Source: Argyresthia goedartella (taxonomy: Eukaryota > Arthropoda > Insecta > Lepidoptera > Argyresthiidae). Taken from it: a stretch of DNA of 64,000 nt. Of the stretch, positions 10,800 through 22,508 are shown piece by piece; the first letter of the stretch is position 1, and each line of letters opens with the position of its first letter. A model generated the notes under the pieces. It made no database searches and had not been told where the DNA came from. It worked only from the letters and a program-made list of their open reading frames with translations. The stretch covers positions 41,250,749-41,314,748 of the forward strand of contig OX463807.1 in the NCBI GenBank assembly GCA_949825045.1. The letters run 5' to 3'. The position numbers and the translations under genes are program-made.

Positions 10800-11410
10800 T
10801 TGAACACATAAAAGATTGCATTTATTTAGTACGTAGTGTTTCCCACAGCTGGGTAATGGTCTCCCGACTCTTAGTCCACAATACCCAACCCTTCGCCTGC
10901 TGCCACCCGGGAGAGGACTCTCCAGTTCCTCACCTGCCTACATCTGCGGCGACGTCTGTCTTGAGGAACCCAATCGGTGGCAATATTTGCGCACCCGTCG
11001 AGATCCATACGACAGACATGTCTCGCCAACACCATTTCAGTTTGGCACTCCGTGAACCCACGTCTACTTTACGAGCAATGGAGTGCAGTGTGCTATTTTG
11101 ACACGGTCACTTTCATAATACCCTCCACATCCAATTAAATGTTCAATATACTTTATTTCACGGTAAATACTAGCACACCTTGGGTTTGGCCCATTGATGA
11201 TCGGGCAGTAATCACGGATGGACGCTGTAGGTAAGGATAGGCAGGATACACATGCCGACGAGTTTCCGCTTCAGTGACAGTGGAAGGTTGTCCTTCATCA
11301 GCTCTTTCATGGACCAGTAGCTCTTCCAGTCGAAAATGGCCAAAAAAACATAATGCAACCGATACTTGATGTATGTACAAAGGGTACGAAACGGTTTATA
11401 TGACACTGGC
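10800..11410 (-). pseudogene. Second LINE fragment, RTE-like
   Basis: On the minus strand, about 11330-11212 encodes YWSMKELMKDNLPLS followed by KRKLVGMCILPILTY, a segment found near the end of RTE and related RTs. The stretch 11110-10830 reads as decayed C-terminal coding and ends in CCCAGCTGTGGGAAACAC, similar to lepidopteran RTE 3' ends. It is heavily mutated. Whether both parts come from one insertion is uncertain. Confidence 0.5.
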
Positions 11411-12382
11411 CGGATAATCGAACATCAAACCTAAATCTCACGGTTACATCTCTACCAAGCCAAGAATAACAATATAAGCACCATGCGAGCAACTAGCCTC
11501 AATAAAGCATCTTATGCAAGCGCTCCATTATAGATGATGATAAAGAATGTATGCAAATGTAGACCTTAAACCATAAGAATAAGGTGCCTTTAAAAAAAGT
11601 TCCCAGTGAAAGGATCGGTCACTAACGTAATGACTGTTTGCATTGCATGAGAGAACCATCATGTAGCACCACCTAGCTATTATAAATAAGTAATCAAAAT
11701 CATGTTATTGATAGTTCACCCACACTCCCATTCAACTGTGAACTCGTGGGATAACTTTCGAACGGATCTTTGCTCATCGTGATTTGAAAATGCGTAATTT
11801 TTTACGCCTAATATTTTTACTCAATTCACAATCCAATGGGGAAGATTACGCAAAACTCTTTGGAAGAGGGCACTCTATGTTTGTAACACAAAGAGTGTAA
11901 TTTCATTACTCTGAGGTTTGTTACTTGATAAACATTGTCAACACAAAAGCAACGAGTTTCATTCTTGTGAGGTTCTTTGGATACATTGACAATTCATTTA
12001 TCTAAATAACGAAACTCCTTGCATAAATTTGATTTACTTAATTTTGATCTTGTGATTCATTTCTTAGTAACCTCACATGAACTAATTAATTTATTCCTGC
12101 TTACTTACTCCGTGTATATAATATCTACAAACTTTTAGCGCCTCTACGTGGAATTAAGTTGCCAGTTTGCTTCCCCATTCAAACATAGGTGGACAAAAAT
12201 ATATTTTTTTAGATCTTTTTTAGGTCGATGCCAGGGGAGTGATTCTCGCGCATTCGAAACACGGATATATCGAGTGATTTTGTATGGGAATCCTTTGATA
12301 TCCGTCATTTTATCGAGTGGTGATATTGTGCGAGAATAGGGGCCAGGCCTTGAGAAACTGTACGTTAACATTTTAAACATTT
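11411..12382. other. No recognisable gene
   Basis: AT-rich sequence with no convincing coding frame, RNA gene or repeat structure. The frame at 12144-12380 lacks any family motif. Confidence 0.4.
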
Positions 12383-12494
12383 ACACACGCATATAAACAT
12401 CCAAGAACAGTTTTTTTTTACCCCCATCCGGGGTTCGAACCCGGGGCCTCTCGCATGGTAGGCGGAGCCACAACCGAAGTGCCACAGAGGTCAT
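12383..12494 (-). mobile_element. tRNA-headed SINE, family B, copy 1 (head and short tail)
   Basis: On the minus strand the head starts GACCTCTGTGGCACTTCGG, with a B box GGGTTCGAACCCC and the shared CCATGCGAGAGG segment. It matches 50340-50460 well. Only the head and the start of the tail (ATAAACATCCAAG-type) survive. The B box is intact. Confidence 0.75.
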
Positions 12495-13154
12495 TAAAGT
12501 AGTACGTAGGGTAATTTTATTCTATTACTTCAAAAAAACAACCCCGAATCTGATTTGTACCTACCAAGATATAATTTACCTGATTTACCACGTTTTAATT
12601 GTTTTTGGTGGTTAATTTCGTGTATGACTACGTAAAAATATTATTTCTTATGTATAATTTTTAGTTTTACGGAAATACTTACGAATTTCCTTACTTACGT
12701 CTCTATTGCATTCCTATAATATTTACAACTTCAGAAAGTTGTAGTTTAGATTCAGGACTCATAATCACCGCCAATATTTCAGGATATCCAGCTGCTCTTT
12801 TTTTCAGTAATGTTTTTCATAATTTGAAAACTACTGAACCGGTTTTTAAGAAACCTTATATTATTTCCTAGTTTTCTATCATCCCTTGTTGCCAGCTCGA
12901 ATCGATACGCTGGACCGCTACTACACTCACGAGCAATGAAAAAGTTCCAGTGACATAGCACCAAATTACTCCTAAACGGGAAAGGCTAGCTTAATGATGC
13001 CGTCTGCAATTTGAGGTACATTTAACAGCGCATCAGAATATTACCAATTAAAAATGTAAATCTATTCTTATCTATTATATCTTCTATGTCCTATGAGATA
13101 TTAAGGTGTTTGTCGGTATTTTGTGGGTGGAACTTTTTCATTGCTCGTCAGTGT
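12495..13154. other. No recognisable gene
   Basis: AT-rich. It contains ACTACTGAACCGGTTTT near 12831, a motif related to the hairpin repeat at 13155-13272. Nothing else is supported. Confidence 0.4.
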
Positions 13155-13272
13155 ACTACTAAACTGATTTTGATAAAACTTGCCCTGTATCCCAAGTTGG
13201 ACTAAATATAACTGCTTACATTTAGTCCAACTTAGGAAACTGAACATGTTTTATCAAAATTGGTTCAGTAGT
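13155..13272. repeat. Imperfect hairpin repeat, about 54-bp arms
   Basis: ACTACTAAACTGATTTTGAT (13155-13174) and GGACTAAAT (13200-13208) pair with ATTTAGTCC and ATTGGTTCAGTAGT on the right arm (13219-13272), with mismatches and small gaps between. It is probably a small foldback element. Confidence 0.6.
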
Positions 13273-14290
13273 CTTTTAGATTTGGAGTATTACGTGTAAG
13301 TATGGTGGTCCAGCTTTTGATTGAAGAAGAACGGTTACAGTCCGATTTACAGTTTCTGGGAAATAGGTGGACAAAAACATACATACAAACATATAATAGG
13401 TACTTAAACCTGTGAAATTTTGTTTACTTGTTTGGAAGCTCTTTATTAGTAACAACATGGAATCACAAATCTCCAAAATATATTTTAACGCCTGTGACGT
13501 GCCTGTTAGCTTGCTACACAGTGCGGTAGTTATTGCTGTGGTTATTTGCTAAGGAAAAGTAGAATCTTACCAACAAAATAAGCTCCAACAATAGGTTCCA
13601 AAAATAAAATTGCTCAATTATTTTCATCAATACTATATAATGTGATGTTATACAAAGTGCCAGAACAATATCGAATATAAGTAGATATATTTTATATGAA
13701 TAAATGCATATATCTAAGTTGATATATATATTATTTAGTACATCTTATATAGGTTATAAGCCAAGGTATTCCCACTGCCTGGGCAAAGGCCTCGCTGGAC
13801 CTTGGCTAATCATAATAATAACATCTAAGAATAAGCCGGTTGGTGAACATTTGAACCTCTACTACATATCCACCTAAAGTGATACCGCTTAATTAGCTTT
13901 AATTTCGTAAAAATAGTTGGATATTCAGAATTTCGGCCAAAATCCCTCTTGAACTTATTACATAATCCTTAGCTTAAGACTAACATAGTACAGCCCACGC
14001 CAGGATTCTTGGCCTCTGATTGCCGCCTGTAGGGGGTAGCGGCGCACGGGTAAAAGAGAGATTTACTCATGGGCGAGAGGGAAAGATGAGGTCTCACTCT
14101 CAGGCCAATAGAACTGGCAGGGCTTGTACTTGTAACAACATCTACATAAAACTTTATTATGTCTAACATGTATATATATATAAATATATAGGTGATGCAG
14201 CGTTTAAATTACCTACGGGTTTGTACTCATTGCGTCCAGGCTTAGTTTGGAATCGATGATGACGAACTAATCCTAACATCATTTGAAAAA
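13273..14290. other. Intergenic, with short LINE-like scraps
   Basis: No gene. At 13761-13805 the CCCACTGCCTGGGCAAAGGC segment resembles the 3' untranslated end of lepidopteran RTE LINEs. At about 13975-14160 a GC-richer block looks like a transposon end, but I cannot assign it. Confidence 0.35.
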
Positions 14291-14304
14291 GATTTTTGTT
14301 ACAA

Positions 14305-14420
14305 AAACTCTCTCCTCCCTCCCCACCCCTCCCTCCCCTCCCTTCCCCTCTCAGCACTCTCTTAGCCCCCTCTCCCAATCTGTCTGTCTGTCTGTCTGTC
14401 TGTCTCCCTGTCTGCCTGTG
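14305..14420 (+). repeat. Pyrimidine tract followed by (TGTC)n microsatellite
   Basis: A C/T-only run of CTCC-type units (about 14305-14375) leads into about six TGTC units (about 14379-14404). Simple repeat. Confidence 0.9.
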
Positions 14421-15172
14421 TTTGTACCCGATTTTTTATTATGGTCGTGGTCAATTCGACATGATTTTCGTGAAAATGAAACCAAAAATAAAATCAATGC
14501 AGGTTCCCTGTTATTTTGTATGAAAAAAATAATTTAACAATTTGGGATCAGAATGCTGATACAATTATTAACGGATACATACGTTCTTTGGGCTAGGTAC
14601 CCCAATTCCCCGTATGGAATTTAGACGCTGTAGAAAAAGAATATTTATATAATATAGATAGAATAGCTTCACTACAAGAGCACAACTATGTGAGATAATC
14701 AGAAAAGTAAGCGTAGAGATAAACTAAGATAATATGGCGCGCAAATGATAACATGGTTATGACGCAAGCTACATTTCCTATTGAAGAAACTCTGATTATC
14801 GCCATCTCCATTATTCTGGTGCATTCCTCATCCACTTAGACATTTCTTAATAGAAAAATCTTACTATAAGTTAAATGACTTCTTGGAGGACAGTTCAATC
14901 TAACACAGTATTATAATTATAATGATACATAAATAGATGATAAGAAAATAATAATGAATTTATTGTGAATAATAATTACCTTGACATTCTTAGATAGATA
15001 ACTAATTTAATATTATCATTAACTTAATTGTACATAATTTATGACATTACATTTGCACGTCTGCATGGCAGAATATAGAGACACATACTAAATAAGAAAT
15101 ATTATAAAATACCTGATGTACCTATACCTATATTCATGCAAATAAACATTACTTTACTTTACTTTACTTTAC
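14421..15172 (+). mobile_element. Probable LINE 3' UTR with (TTTAC)n tail
   Basis: Only the last part is supported: GCAAATAAACATT followed by about four tandem TTTAC units (15137-15172), the usual form of a LINE 3' terminus on the plus strand. The 5' limit is unknown and no coding part was seen. The rest of the interval is AT-rich without features. Confidence 0.4.
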
Positions 15173-15673
15173 CACATTGGTGAGTCCATGGTGACAAATT
15201 CGTAGTGTGCGGCAAACCTGGCCTGGAAACAAATAATACATTATGATTATTTTCTTGCGAGGCATCATCACATAGTGGCCAGGGAATGCAATACCGATTA
15301 ACCAGTTATGATAATATGGGTATGATTTTAGCAATTCCCGAATAAATGCCTTTTGAATGACCTAATCTCCTGTCACCAAAATCCGGCCAGAATCCAGCAC
15401 ATCCTTTGACACAAAGCCAGGCAAGTCGACACCGTCGTGGGATACCACAAATATTAACCTAAACCTGAACCTCATAATTGCCATGACCGCCTTAAAACAA
15501 GTTTTGGTATGAGGTTAATAAAGCAGACTATGGCGTATTGGAGTGGAATGTAAAAACTTCTTTGTCTAAAAAGGATATACACAATGTTCAAGATAACACG
15601 AATGGCAAGACTGGTATAATTATAACTCAATAGAGAACTTAATTCGACCGAGCGAGCCAAGCGAGCAAACTTT
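15173..15673. other. No recognisable gene
   Basis: Mixed-composition sequence without a frame or repeat that I can support. Confidence 0.4.
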
Positions 15674-16400
15674 CAAAGTCAAAGTCAAAGTTCTTTACTG
15701 TAGATATTTACATATACTTAGCAAACATCATTTTTTGCCCCTTCTCTACATTGGACCAATGTGGAAGAAGGAGGGCGTTGAAACTCCCACAGATTGATTT
15801 TTGATCTCTTTTAAAATTTGCTTAACTAAAATTTTTTTTTTTATTATTATGATTAATAAGCAATATTAAATAATTATGAAATTAATAACAGCAAGGTCTG
15901 AGCACCTGAGCTACATTAACCCCATACAGTCCCGTCATTTAAGTAATCTTGAACATTGTAATATCCCTTTTTCGACAAAGTCGCTTTAACATGCCTTTTA
16001 AATTGCTCAAATGGCAAATTCAAAATCTCCAGAGGTCTTATTGAAAGAATTGCTAACCTTCGCGAGTCTAAACCGGGGCGCAACTAGTCTGAGATTATTT
16101 CTTAGGTTAACATTATAGCTATCGCTAAGTTTGGAAAATGTTGTAAGGTTCCTGCGTACATACATTATATATATTATAAATTGATCGAATAGCTCTTTTT
16201 TGTAAAATTAAAAAAGTTTGAATATCTGCTGCTTTCCCCCACAACAAGATACCATAGGACATGACACTATGAAAGTAACTAAAATATAATAGCCTAGATG
16301 TAGCCACATCCGTGTTTTATCTGATGTTCCTAACAGCGTAAGCCGCAGAACTTAACTTAGTAGCTAATTTATCTATGCATTTACTAATTCTAACGCGCTG
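15674..16400 (-). pseudogene. LINE 3' fragment: RT C-terminal piece plus 3' UTR
   Basis: On the minus strand, 16307-16125 encodes YFSYFHSVMSYGILLWGKAA and then ILQKRAIRSIY, the C-terminal thumb-side segment of CR1/Jockey-group RTs. The following 3' UTR ends in (TTTGAC)-like repeats at 15674-15690. The same 3' UTR occurs at 58525-58985, and a related coding end lies at 60716-61270. The copy is 5'-truncated and broken by stops. Confidence 0.8.
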
Positions 16401-17150
16401 CTGTCTAACACTAAACTGTGGGTTCACCGCCTAAGCCCCGTCGGCTTGATCCCGATACCGACGCTTGAATTATCATTGAATAAAGTTCATTCTTGCGCGT
16501 TTAAACACGAAGTTGTCAAAATAAAGCCGTCACCGATGCCGACGGTGCTGCGTGTTTCCGTAATATACAAGGTCATTACCTAGAGGTCTGGGAATTATCG
16601 CGTATACTTTGGAACGCAATGTTTTCAGTTGCGTGTTCCGAACTATACATCAGCATTATGACGCAATCGTATATACTTCGGAATGGTCTACGCAAATTTT
16701 ATGGCTCCGTTAGGTTCCGTAACTAGGAAAATGATTATGATGGGCCGATTGAATAAGCAAAAGCTCACGAGTCTAGGCTAGAAGCAACAGTATTTGCTCG
16801 TATTTATAAAAAAGGCAACTGTACAAGTATGACAATTTGCTTAAGACTTTTAAGACTTAATAATTTGTATCGTGAATTAATGTAAATACCAATATAAATT
16901 GTATTTTAATTATCTTTGTTTTATTTGCCTTGTCTATCTCTGAGGTTTTCATTATAATTTATTTGTAATATTATTGACCACACGGGATTGTCCATTAGAA
17001 ATCCCGGAAGTATCCATATTAATATCATCTTTTAGATGCAAGTACATAAATAACTCTACCTAATTCCGACCTTTATGACGTACTGCATCAGCCCATGGGT
17101 CGGTGCATCAACCTACTTTTGAAACTGGAACGAGCTCTAAGAGCATTCTT
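16401..17150. other. No recognisable gene
   Basis: Contains repeated GTTCCGWA-type words near 16550-16735, perhaps part of a short non-autonomous DNA transposon. No coding frame is supported. Confidence 0.35.
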
Positions 17151-17640
17151 AAAAGTTTGTACTTTCAAACCCTACCCATTTTCTACTGAACAACTTTATC
17201 ATCTCTGTGATGTCCTCAAAGTACGACAACTATTTATTTCGTAATCAACATTCCTTTTCAAAATTTAATCCCGACTTCCATATAAAACGCCGCGATGAGA
17301 GAGTTTTCTCAGTCACATACTTTAAAACATCCTTTTCTCATAAGTTTTTCTGTTTCCTAGGTCCTTTCATTTATAATAGAATTAATAGAAACGTTCATTT
17401 ATACTCTCTCAACATTCATTATCTTAAAGTTGCAGTTTCCAAATTTCTAAAAAGTCTATCATATGATCAAATCGAAGATCTCCTACAATCGTAAAATGAT
17501 ATATCATACATGAACATGAATTATAACTAATATATGTATGTTATATTTATTAACTTATCACTTATAGTTTTTGTCATTGATTAATATGTGTACATATGAT
17601 GTTTCCTGTTCAACACAGTTGCAATTATCTACACACCCTC
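17150..17640 (+). pseudogene. LINE RT C-terminal fragment with 3' UTR
   Basis: The frame 17207-17494 (95 codons) reads NYLFRNQHSFSKF, then FSVTYFKTSFSHKFFCFLGP, FIYNRIN and LKSLSYDQIEDLLQS. This is the conserved C-terminal end of a family of lepidopteran LINE polyproteins. It is 5'-truncated, ends at a natural stop, and is followed by an AT-rich 3' UTR and a short CA-rich repeat (17638-17670). RT catalytic parts are absent, so it is inactive. Confidence 0.75.
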
Positions 17641-17693
17641 TCACACACACTCACACACGCTCATGCAACTCAAAGAGGCCACTCACATATTAG

Positions 17694-18060
17694 TTTTAGG
17701 CTTCCGTAGCCGAAGGGTGCCAAACAGGGCCCTATCCAGGGGGAACCGTGATAGTAAGACAGATGAAAATTTCACAGATGATGTATTTCTGTTGCCGCTT
17801 TAACAACAAATACTAAAAAACAAAATAAAATAAATATTTAAGGAGGCTCCCATACAACAATTATTTCAATAGCACATACAAACTTATTATTGCACCTGGT
17901 TACGTACATGGAGTGTGAAAGTATATATAGAAAACTGTATTTGTAAACAAAACAACATTTTGCTATGTAAAATCCAAACTATTCACTCCGCACCATCCCT
18001 ACCATTGTAAGGTGGTACGGAACCCTTCGCGAGTTAGACTCGCACTTGGCCGGTTTTTAT
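17694..18060 (-). repeat. Dispersed repeat with AAGTGCGAGTC end (copy 1)
   Basis: On the minus strand it begins AAAACCGGCCAAGTGCGAGTC, continues with GAAGGGTTCCGTACCACC and ends with GCTACGGAAGCC near 17700. Its interior (17870-18040) matches 61820-61918 plus 62172-62260. Other copies lie at 8219-8300, 22509-22850, 57790-57850 and 62713-63275. No coding frame was seen. I recognise it as a repeat very common in Lepidoptera but cannot name its class. Confidence 0.75.
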
Positions 18061-18441
18061 ATGAATAGTCTTAAAATTTTCGAAGTATTGGTAATTATTT
18101 GATAACGTAATCTGCTTTCGGCATTGTTTTAACTTGTTAATCTGCACTGTATGATATATTTACAAAATTAGCAACAAACCTTTTTTTTAGAAGAGCAAAA
18201 TTTGTCATGTTTACTCTCCACGACTGGGAAGACCTTTTTGTAGAAGACAGGTCCTAAATCTGAAAGTTCTGATTTACCAATTTTCATTCTGGTTTACCAA
18301 CCTTGTTATAGCAGCGCGATGCAAGCCACTTTCACCCCAAATTGGCTGTTAGCGAACTATAAAACGTGAATTCCTCGTAATACTCCCAATATTGTAGGTT
18401 TTTAATGTCTAAATATTAATAGATAGACTGAAATACGAATA
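18061..18441. other. Intergenic, downstream of the phosphodiesterase gene
   Basis: No feature beyond AT-richness. It separates the dispersed repeat from the likely poly(A) site of the phosphodiesterase. Confidence 0.4.
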
Positions 18442-18447
18442 TTTATT
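18442..18447 (-). terminator. Candidate poly(A) signal of the phosphodiesterase
   Basis: AATAAA on the minus strand, about 165 nt after the stop codon at 18611. Another AATAAA lies some 25 nt upstream of it near 18470, so the exact signal is uncertain. Confidence 0.5.
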
Positions 18448-18610
18448 GAAATAGTTATATAGGTATATTTATTATTTGTAATACTACTGGGTGATTGGCG
18501 GTCAGAAATTGATTAATTGAATGTCTCCCAACTCCTCAAAATTATGTCAGCTAATATGCGTACTAATTTCAACTAAAAAAAACTTGGTTAGTAAAATGGT
18601 GTATCATTAT

Positions 18611-19042
18611 TTAGCAGGAACAATGTCTGAAATGTCCCAGTCTCGCCGTCACAACATCATCATCATCTTTGTCGTTATCTGGCATATCATATTTGTCGAA
18701 CATAGTCAGAATATCCCGGCCAAGATACATCTGGAAATTGTCGTTTTGTTTTATCATTTCCGAAGAAGGCTTCATGGATGTTTCACCCTCAGTAAATATC
18801 GGTGAAATATCATTTTTACTAGGTTCAAACTCATCTTGATCAGGATTTCCATAGATAAGATTGTTCAGAAACATTTCAATTACTTTGATGCTTTTGTTAG
18901 CTTTGAATTTTTGTACTTTTTCTGCAATTTCTTGCCACTTCTTCAAATTGTCTTGGCACATTGTGTATAACGGCTCCGTGGCAGGGAGGAGTTTGTTAAG
19001 AATTTGGTAACAGGGTATACAAACCCCTTCTATAAATCCAAC
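18611..19042 (-). CDS. Cyclic-nucleotide phosphodiesterase, last coding exon
   Basis: Last coding exon of a class I 3',5'-cyclic-nucleotide phosphodiesterase, which hydrolyses cAMP and/or cGMP. The acceptor is TTATTTACAG before the exon and the reading phase is 0. It encodes 143 residues from VGFIEGVCIPCYQIL, the helix that lines the substrate pocket, with the Phe clamp in VGF. LLPATEPLYTMCQDNLKKW follows, and then a tail of about 100 residues that is rich in Asp and Glu near its end. The protein finishes with ...HCSC. A CXC terminus is a geranylgeranylation signal in Rab proteins, and some PDE6-type enzymes are prenylated, so membrane anchoring is possible. The IPCY and LPATEPL words resemble PDE10, but PDE5/6/11 cannot be excluded. 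Confidence 0.9.
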   Translation of the reverse strand, partial: VGFIEGVCIPCYQILNKLLPATEPLYTMCQDNLKKWQEIAEKVQKFKANKSIKVIEMFLNNLIYGNPDQDEFEPSKNDISPIFTEGETSMKPSSEMIKQNDNFQMYLGRDILTMFDKYDMPDNDKDDDDVVTARLGHFRHCSC

Positions 19043-19113
19043 CTGTAAATAATAAAAAGTTTAAAAAAAACTCTTATAATTTATCATGTTTGCTTAATAT
19101 AATTCTGGCTAAC

Positions 19114-19357
19114 CTGACAGTTAGGTTGTTCTTCTGGTCGGTTTCTGTCCATCATAGCTATAGGGACTCTATTTGCGTCCCTTTCGGCATCACCTTGCTC
19201 ATAAAACTCCTCGAATATAACCTTAACAGTATTCGATTGCACTTGCCACGGCTTAGCCGAGGCCGATAGATCAGACGCGGTCATTGACACAGCCAGCGCC
19301 AGATTTCTGATGAAAGCAGATGTATCGTGATGAGGCTGTACTGTTCGATTGAATGGT
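19114..19357 (-). CDS. Cyclic-nucleotide phosphodiesterase, penultimate coding exon
   Basis: The acceptor AACCAG precedes 19357 and the donor CAG|GTTAGC follows 19114. The 244-bp exon takes one base to complete an Arg codon split with the previous exon, then encodes 81 residues. MTASDLSASAKPWQVQ carries the metal-coordinating Asp of class I enzymes (MTACDLSA is usual; Cys is Ser here). IAMMDRNRPEEQPNCQ follows. The last residue, Gln, is the invariant purine-binding glutamine, so the splice junction lies immediately after it. The intron to the last exon is short (19043-19113). Confidence 0.9.
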
Positions 19358-20898
19358 CTGGTTAATTAACAAATAACTCACCAAAAACAGGTACATATTG
19401 AAATATATAAAATCAAAATATATAAGTTTAGAATATTTAAGTTCATTATATGTATAACAATCCGAATAAATAATGTTTGAAAGATATAACTATCAAAATT
19501 CCTCACTCATCTATATATTAATATTGTTTTTTTTACTTTTATTCCACAAAAACATTGATGTTTTAGCTGACAAACGACAGTCAACCCAAGTTAATTAAGT
19601 AATAAATAACTGCGTAATCAATAACTTTATCAATTTTTTCAAATCAAAAGTTAAAAACCTAAATTACTCGAAATCCATTAATTTTCGAACAGGGTATTAT
19701 TATAAGGTTCAATTTGCTGGAAATGGATTCAGCTTTAGCCTCTCACAATAAACATATGTATCGAATCCAATCATTCTGTATATTCACGTAAATATTTTGA
19801 TCTTATATCTTTCAACTGGTAACCCTTAAAACATCTGAATATTGGTTAAGAAGCACAGTTTCCATTCCCTTGGGATACCAAAGTGATACACCTCTTTACT
19901 CTGCTCTGTCTATCTCAGTTAACTTTTTCAGGTCCCACATTGAAAGGAACATGATATACAGGGTGATCAATCCAACTGGGTTCAGTAGGGAGAACTCGGC
20001 AACTATGAGAGATAGCGACATCTGTGGTTAGGAACCATGGCTTCGATTTTAGATTTAATAATAATGGCATTCAGTTTTTTTTAATCTCTCATACATAACC
20101 GGTAATCGAACCTGGTAGAAGTCTCTGTAAACAATGTTAGGTATAAATTCTGCAAGCTTTTCGTCTTTATTGTTGATGGTGCGAATCATAAGTCACAAGG
20201 AACACATTTTTAATATTGTTTAAGTAATTAAAAGAAAACTCAACAATAAGATATATATTTTACTTCAGTAAGTGTGATGGATTGATGCGATTCATAATGA
20301 TGACCGATTCATATTAATGACGATATTTGGCATATTATTTAAATTGTGGGCATTTTAGTCAAATTTCATAACACAAGATTTCATAGCAAAATTTTGTCCT
20401 TATACTTTTAGGACAAATTCTACAAACAAATACTACACGCGATTACATAAAGAATATTGATCAGCAGCCTTATGGCGTAAGTCGTCTGAGCTATGAACTT
20501 CATATAGACTTTTACGTTTGACACCTTGCACCAGCTTCATCTGTCAAATTATTGGTATCACGCAAGTAGCATCATAATGGAGGCCAAACCCAAGCTCATT
20601 GAATGAAGCCTAGAAGCCTTCGGTGATACCCTGCAATCGATGAAATTGTATGAGCATGAGATGAACCATAGACACACGCTATGAACTTCAGAGAGTTACG
20701 CCATAAGGCTGCAGGTTCGATTCCCGGTTATGTATGAGAGTTTAAAAAAAAGTTTGTATGTCATTATTATTAATTCCAAAGTCGACGCCATGGTCAAACA
20801 ACAGTACAGATTTCCAAAGAACAGATTTCGCTATCTCTTATAGTTTCTTACTTCTCCATACTGACCCATTTGGCTGGATCACTCTGTATACTACTAAC
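19358..20898 (-). other. Intron of the phosphodiesterase, with SINE-like scraps
   Basis: A 1541-bp intron between AG|GTTAGT and the TTAACCAG acceptor. Two oppositely oriented B-box-like pieces with CATACATAACCGG flanks occur at 20073-20125 and 20711-20755. An inverted pair of about 35 bp around GCCTTATGGCGTAAG lies at 20465-20500 and 20670-20710. These look like decayed tRNA-type SINEs. Confidence 0.55.
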
Positions 20899-21068
20899 CT
20901 GTGGGACGGCTCATCCCAACTAAACAAATCGCGATCAATAAGATCTCGAAGAGCATTCCTATTTGGGAAGAACAGAACAAAATCTGTAGACAGTACGCAG
21001 TGTTTTAACAGCTTTAAAACATCTTTGTAGTCATCGTCCGATAGTGCGGAAGATATGTTGTGCCCCTC
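20899..21068 (-). CDS. Cyclic-nucleotide phosphodiesterase, internal coding exon
   Basis: The acceptor TTTTTAG precedes 21068 and the donor CAG|GTTAGT follows 20899. The exon is 170 bp, phase 0 in and two bases out, which fits the next exon's single leading base. It encodes EGHNISSALSDDDYKDVLKL, then HCVLSTDFVLFFPNRNALRD, the helices between the two metal-binding regions of the catalytic domain. LSTDFVLFF corresponds to the ILATDLALYF segment of the family. No frame damage is seen. Confidence 0.92.
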
Positions 21069-21319
21069 CTAAAAATAATAAACGTTTTGGTTATCTATAT
21101 CTGCGTAGCGTTTTGTTTTTAATGTGTCAATTTATGAAATACTTTAATTTATTTTGTTATTCATATTCATATCAAATTTTTTTATTATTATTTTTATCCC
21201 TTAAGTATTTTTCAGACTTCTTTATACATTTTGAAGTCATCTCTTGGAAGATGTGAATAGATGTTTGACAGCTTTATACATTCTGTCGATATGGTATAAG
21301 ATTGACGACGCTAGGTCAC

Positions 21320-21478
21320 CTGCTGCAATATTACAACTGTTTGGTTGAAATGATGGTGCTCTAGTGTGGAGGTGGAATACATGTGGGCCAACGGTGACTC
21401 GCTCTCGAGCATAAATTTATTGTTTTTACCACGGTGGTCCAGATCGTGGCACAGCGAGCCCACGAACAGGGCCAGTTG
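21320..21478 (-). CDS. Cyclic-nucleotide phosphodiesterase, exon with HD metal site
   Basis: The acceptor TTATTCCAG precedes 21478 and the donor CAG|GTGACC follows 21320. The exon encodes exactly 53 codons, phase 0 to 0. It carries [19 protein letters not shown], which contains the class I signature HDxxHxxxxN that binds the catalytic zinc and magnesium, and [18 protein letters not shown]. This is the most 5' exon found. The GAF domains and the first metal-binding His exon of such enzymes must lie further upstream, beyond about 21.5 kb, and were not found in the window. The intact sequence and exact phases argue for a working gene. Confidence 0.95.
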
Positions 21479-22508
21479 CTGGAATAATCAATTATTCTTA
21501 TCAACATTAAATTTCCAGCATTCGCTAGTGCAATTATAAGTAGTGCAGTCATTTGATGCGACCAATACCGCAAAGCCTAATAGATTTACCGGGGGTTTGA
21601 AGCGCGCGATTCGCTCGCGGCAATCGCTGCAATTAACGCATTGCGTCAAATGCACATATTTTTGTTTTATGTAAAGCAATGCGGCTAAATTTGTTGTTGC
21701 GTTAGACGTAGCGGCAATTGCAATATTGTCAGGCGCAAAGCGTCAAACGCACACTAAAAAATATTTTATCTCCATATAGCGTTCTATTGAGTTCCATTGT
21801 TTGATGCGATAATCACTTCCATTCAACGCATGCGACGAACGGTAGCGCAACGCACCCCAATAGGCAAGTTGTTTTGTGCGTTCAACTATACTTTTTCTGG
21901 ATATCGCTTGGCATAAAACACGTATACTCGCAAATATACTGTAGTGTCTGCTGTGCCGTGGCGTTGATCGGAGAGCATTTTGAAATGCAGCGTGTAACGC
22001 AACATCCAACGCATGAAAGTTTATGTTCCATAGAGACTGTATACCAATAAAAAGGCAATGCATTCAAAGATGCGTTTGTATGGAGAAGCGCAGCTATTGC
22101 CGCAAAAGCGTACTGTATGCTTAATAATTTGTTGTTTTATACAATTTGATGTGCTCTTTCCGAATATCCACTTTGCTACTTGTATATTTTATACTCGCGC
22201 CTCCATATAAAAAATAGCGCATAGAAACAGTAATTTGACAGTCTCCTGATAAAATAATCTAGACAAAATATAGTATTATTCTTATCTCAATCTATTTTCC
22301 TGACATGAATGCACCCAAAACAAGCATAGAAAATGTATGCGTTATGACGTTTGCCATGCAAAGTATCGCAAACTTCAAATCGCATACATTTTCTACTGAT
22401 AAGTTAGCGATTGCAAATTGTCTAGGGGACTGAGTTCAATATTTTTGGCACCGCAGTCTACTTCATTATGGGTTTAAGGATCAACGAACTAGGGATGTAT
22501 TTTTGTAT
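21479..22508. other. Upstream intron or flank with unassigned GCGT-rich repeat
   Basis: No exon recognised. From about 21590 to 22130 the sequence is dense in AACGCA and GCGTT words in both orientations. A 106-codon frame on the minus strand (21743-22063) has no family motif. It is possibly a non-autonomous DNA transposon. Confidence 0.35.

Noticed and set aside
10250..11101. Plus-strand open frames of 108 and 129 codons
   Set aside because: They are the antisense of the RTE-type LINE coding sequence.
21743..22063. 106-codon minus-strand frame upstream of the phosphodiesterase exons
   Set aside because: No similarity to phosphodiesterase or any family I know; lies in a GCGT-rich repetitive block.
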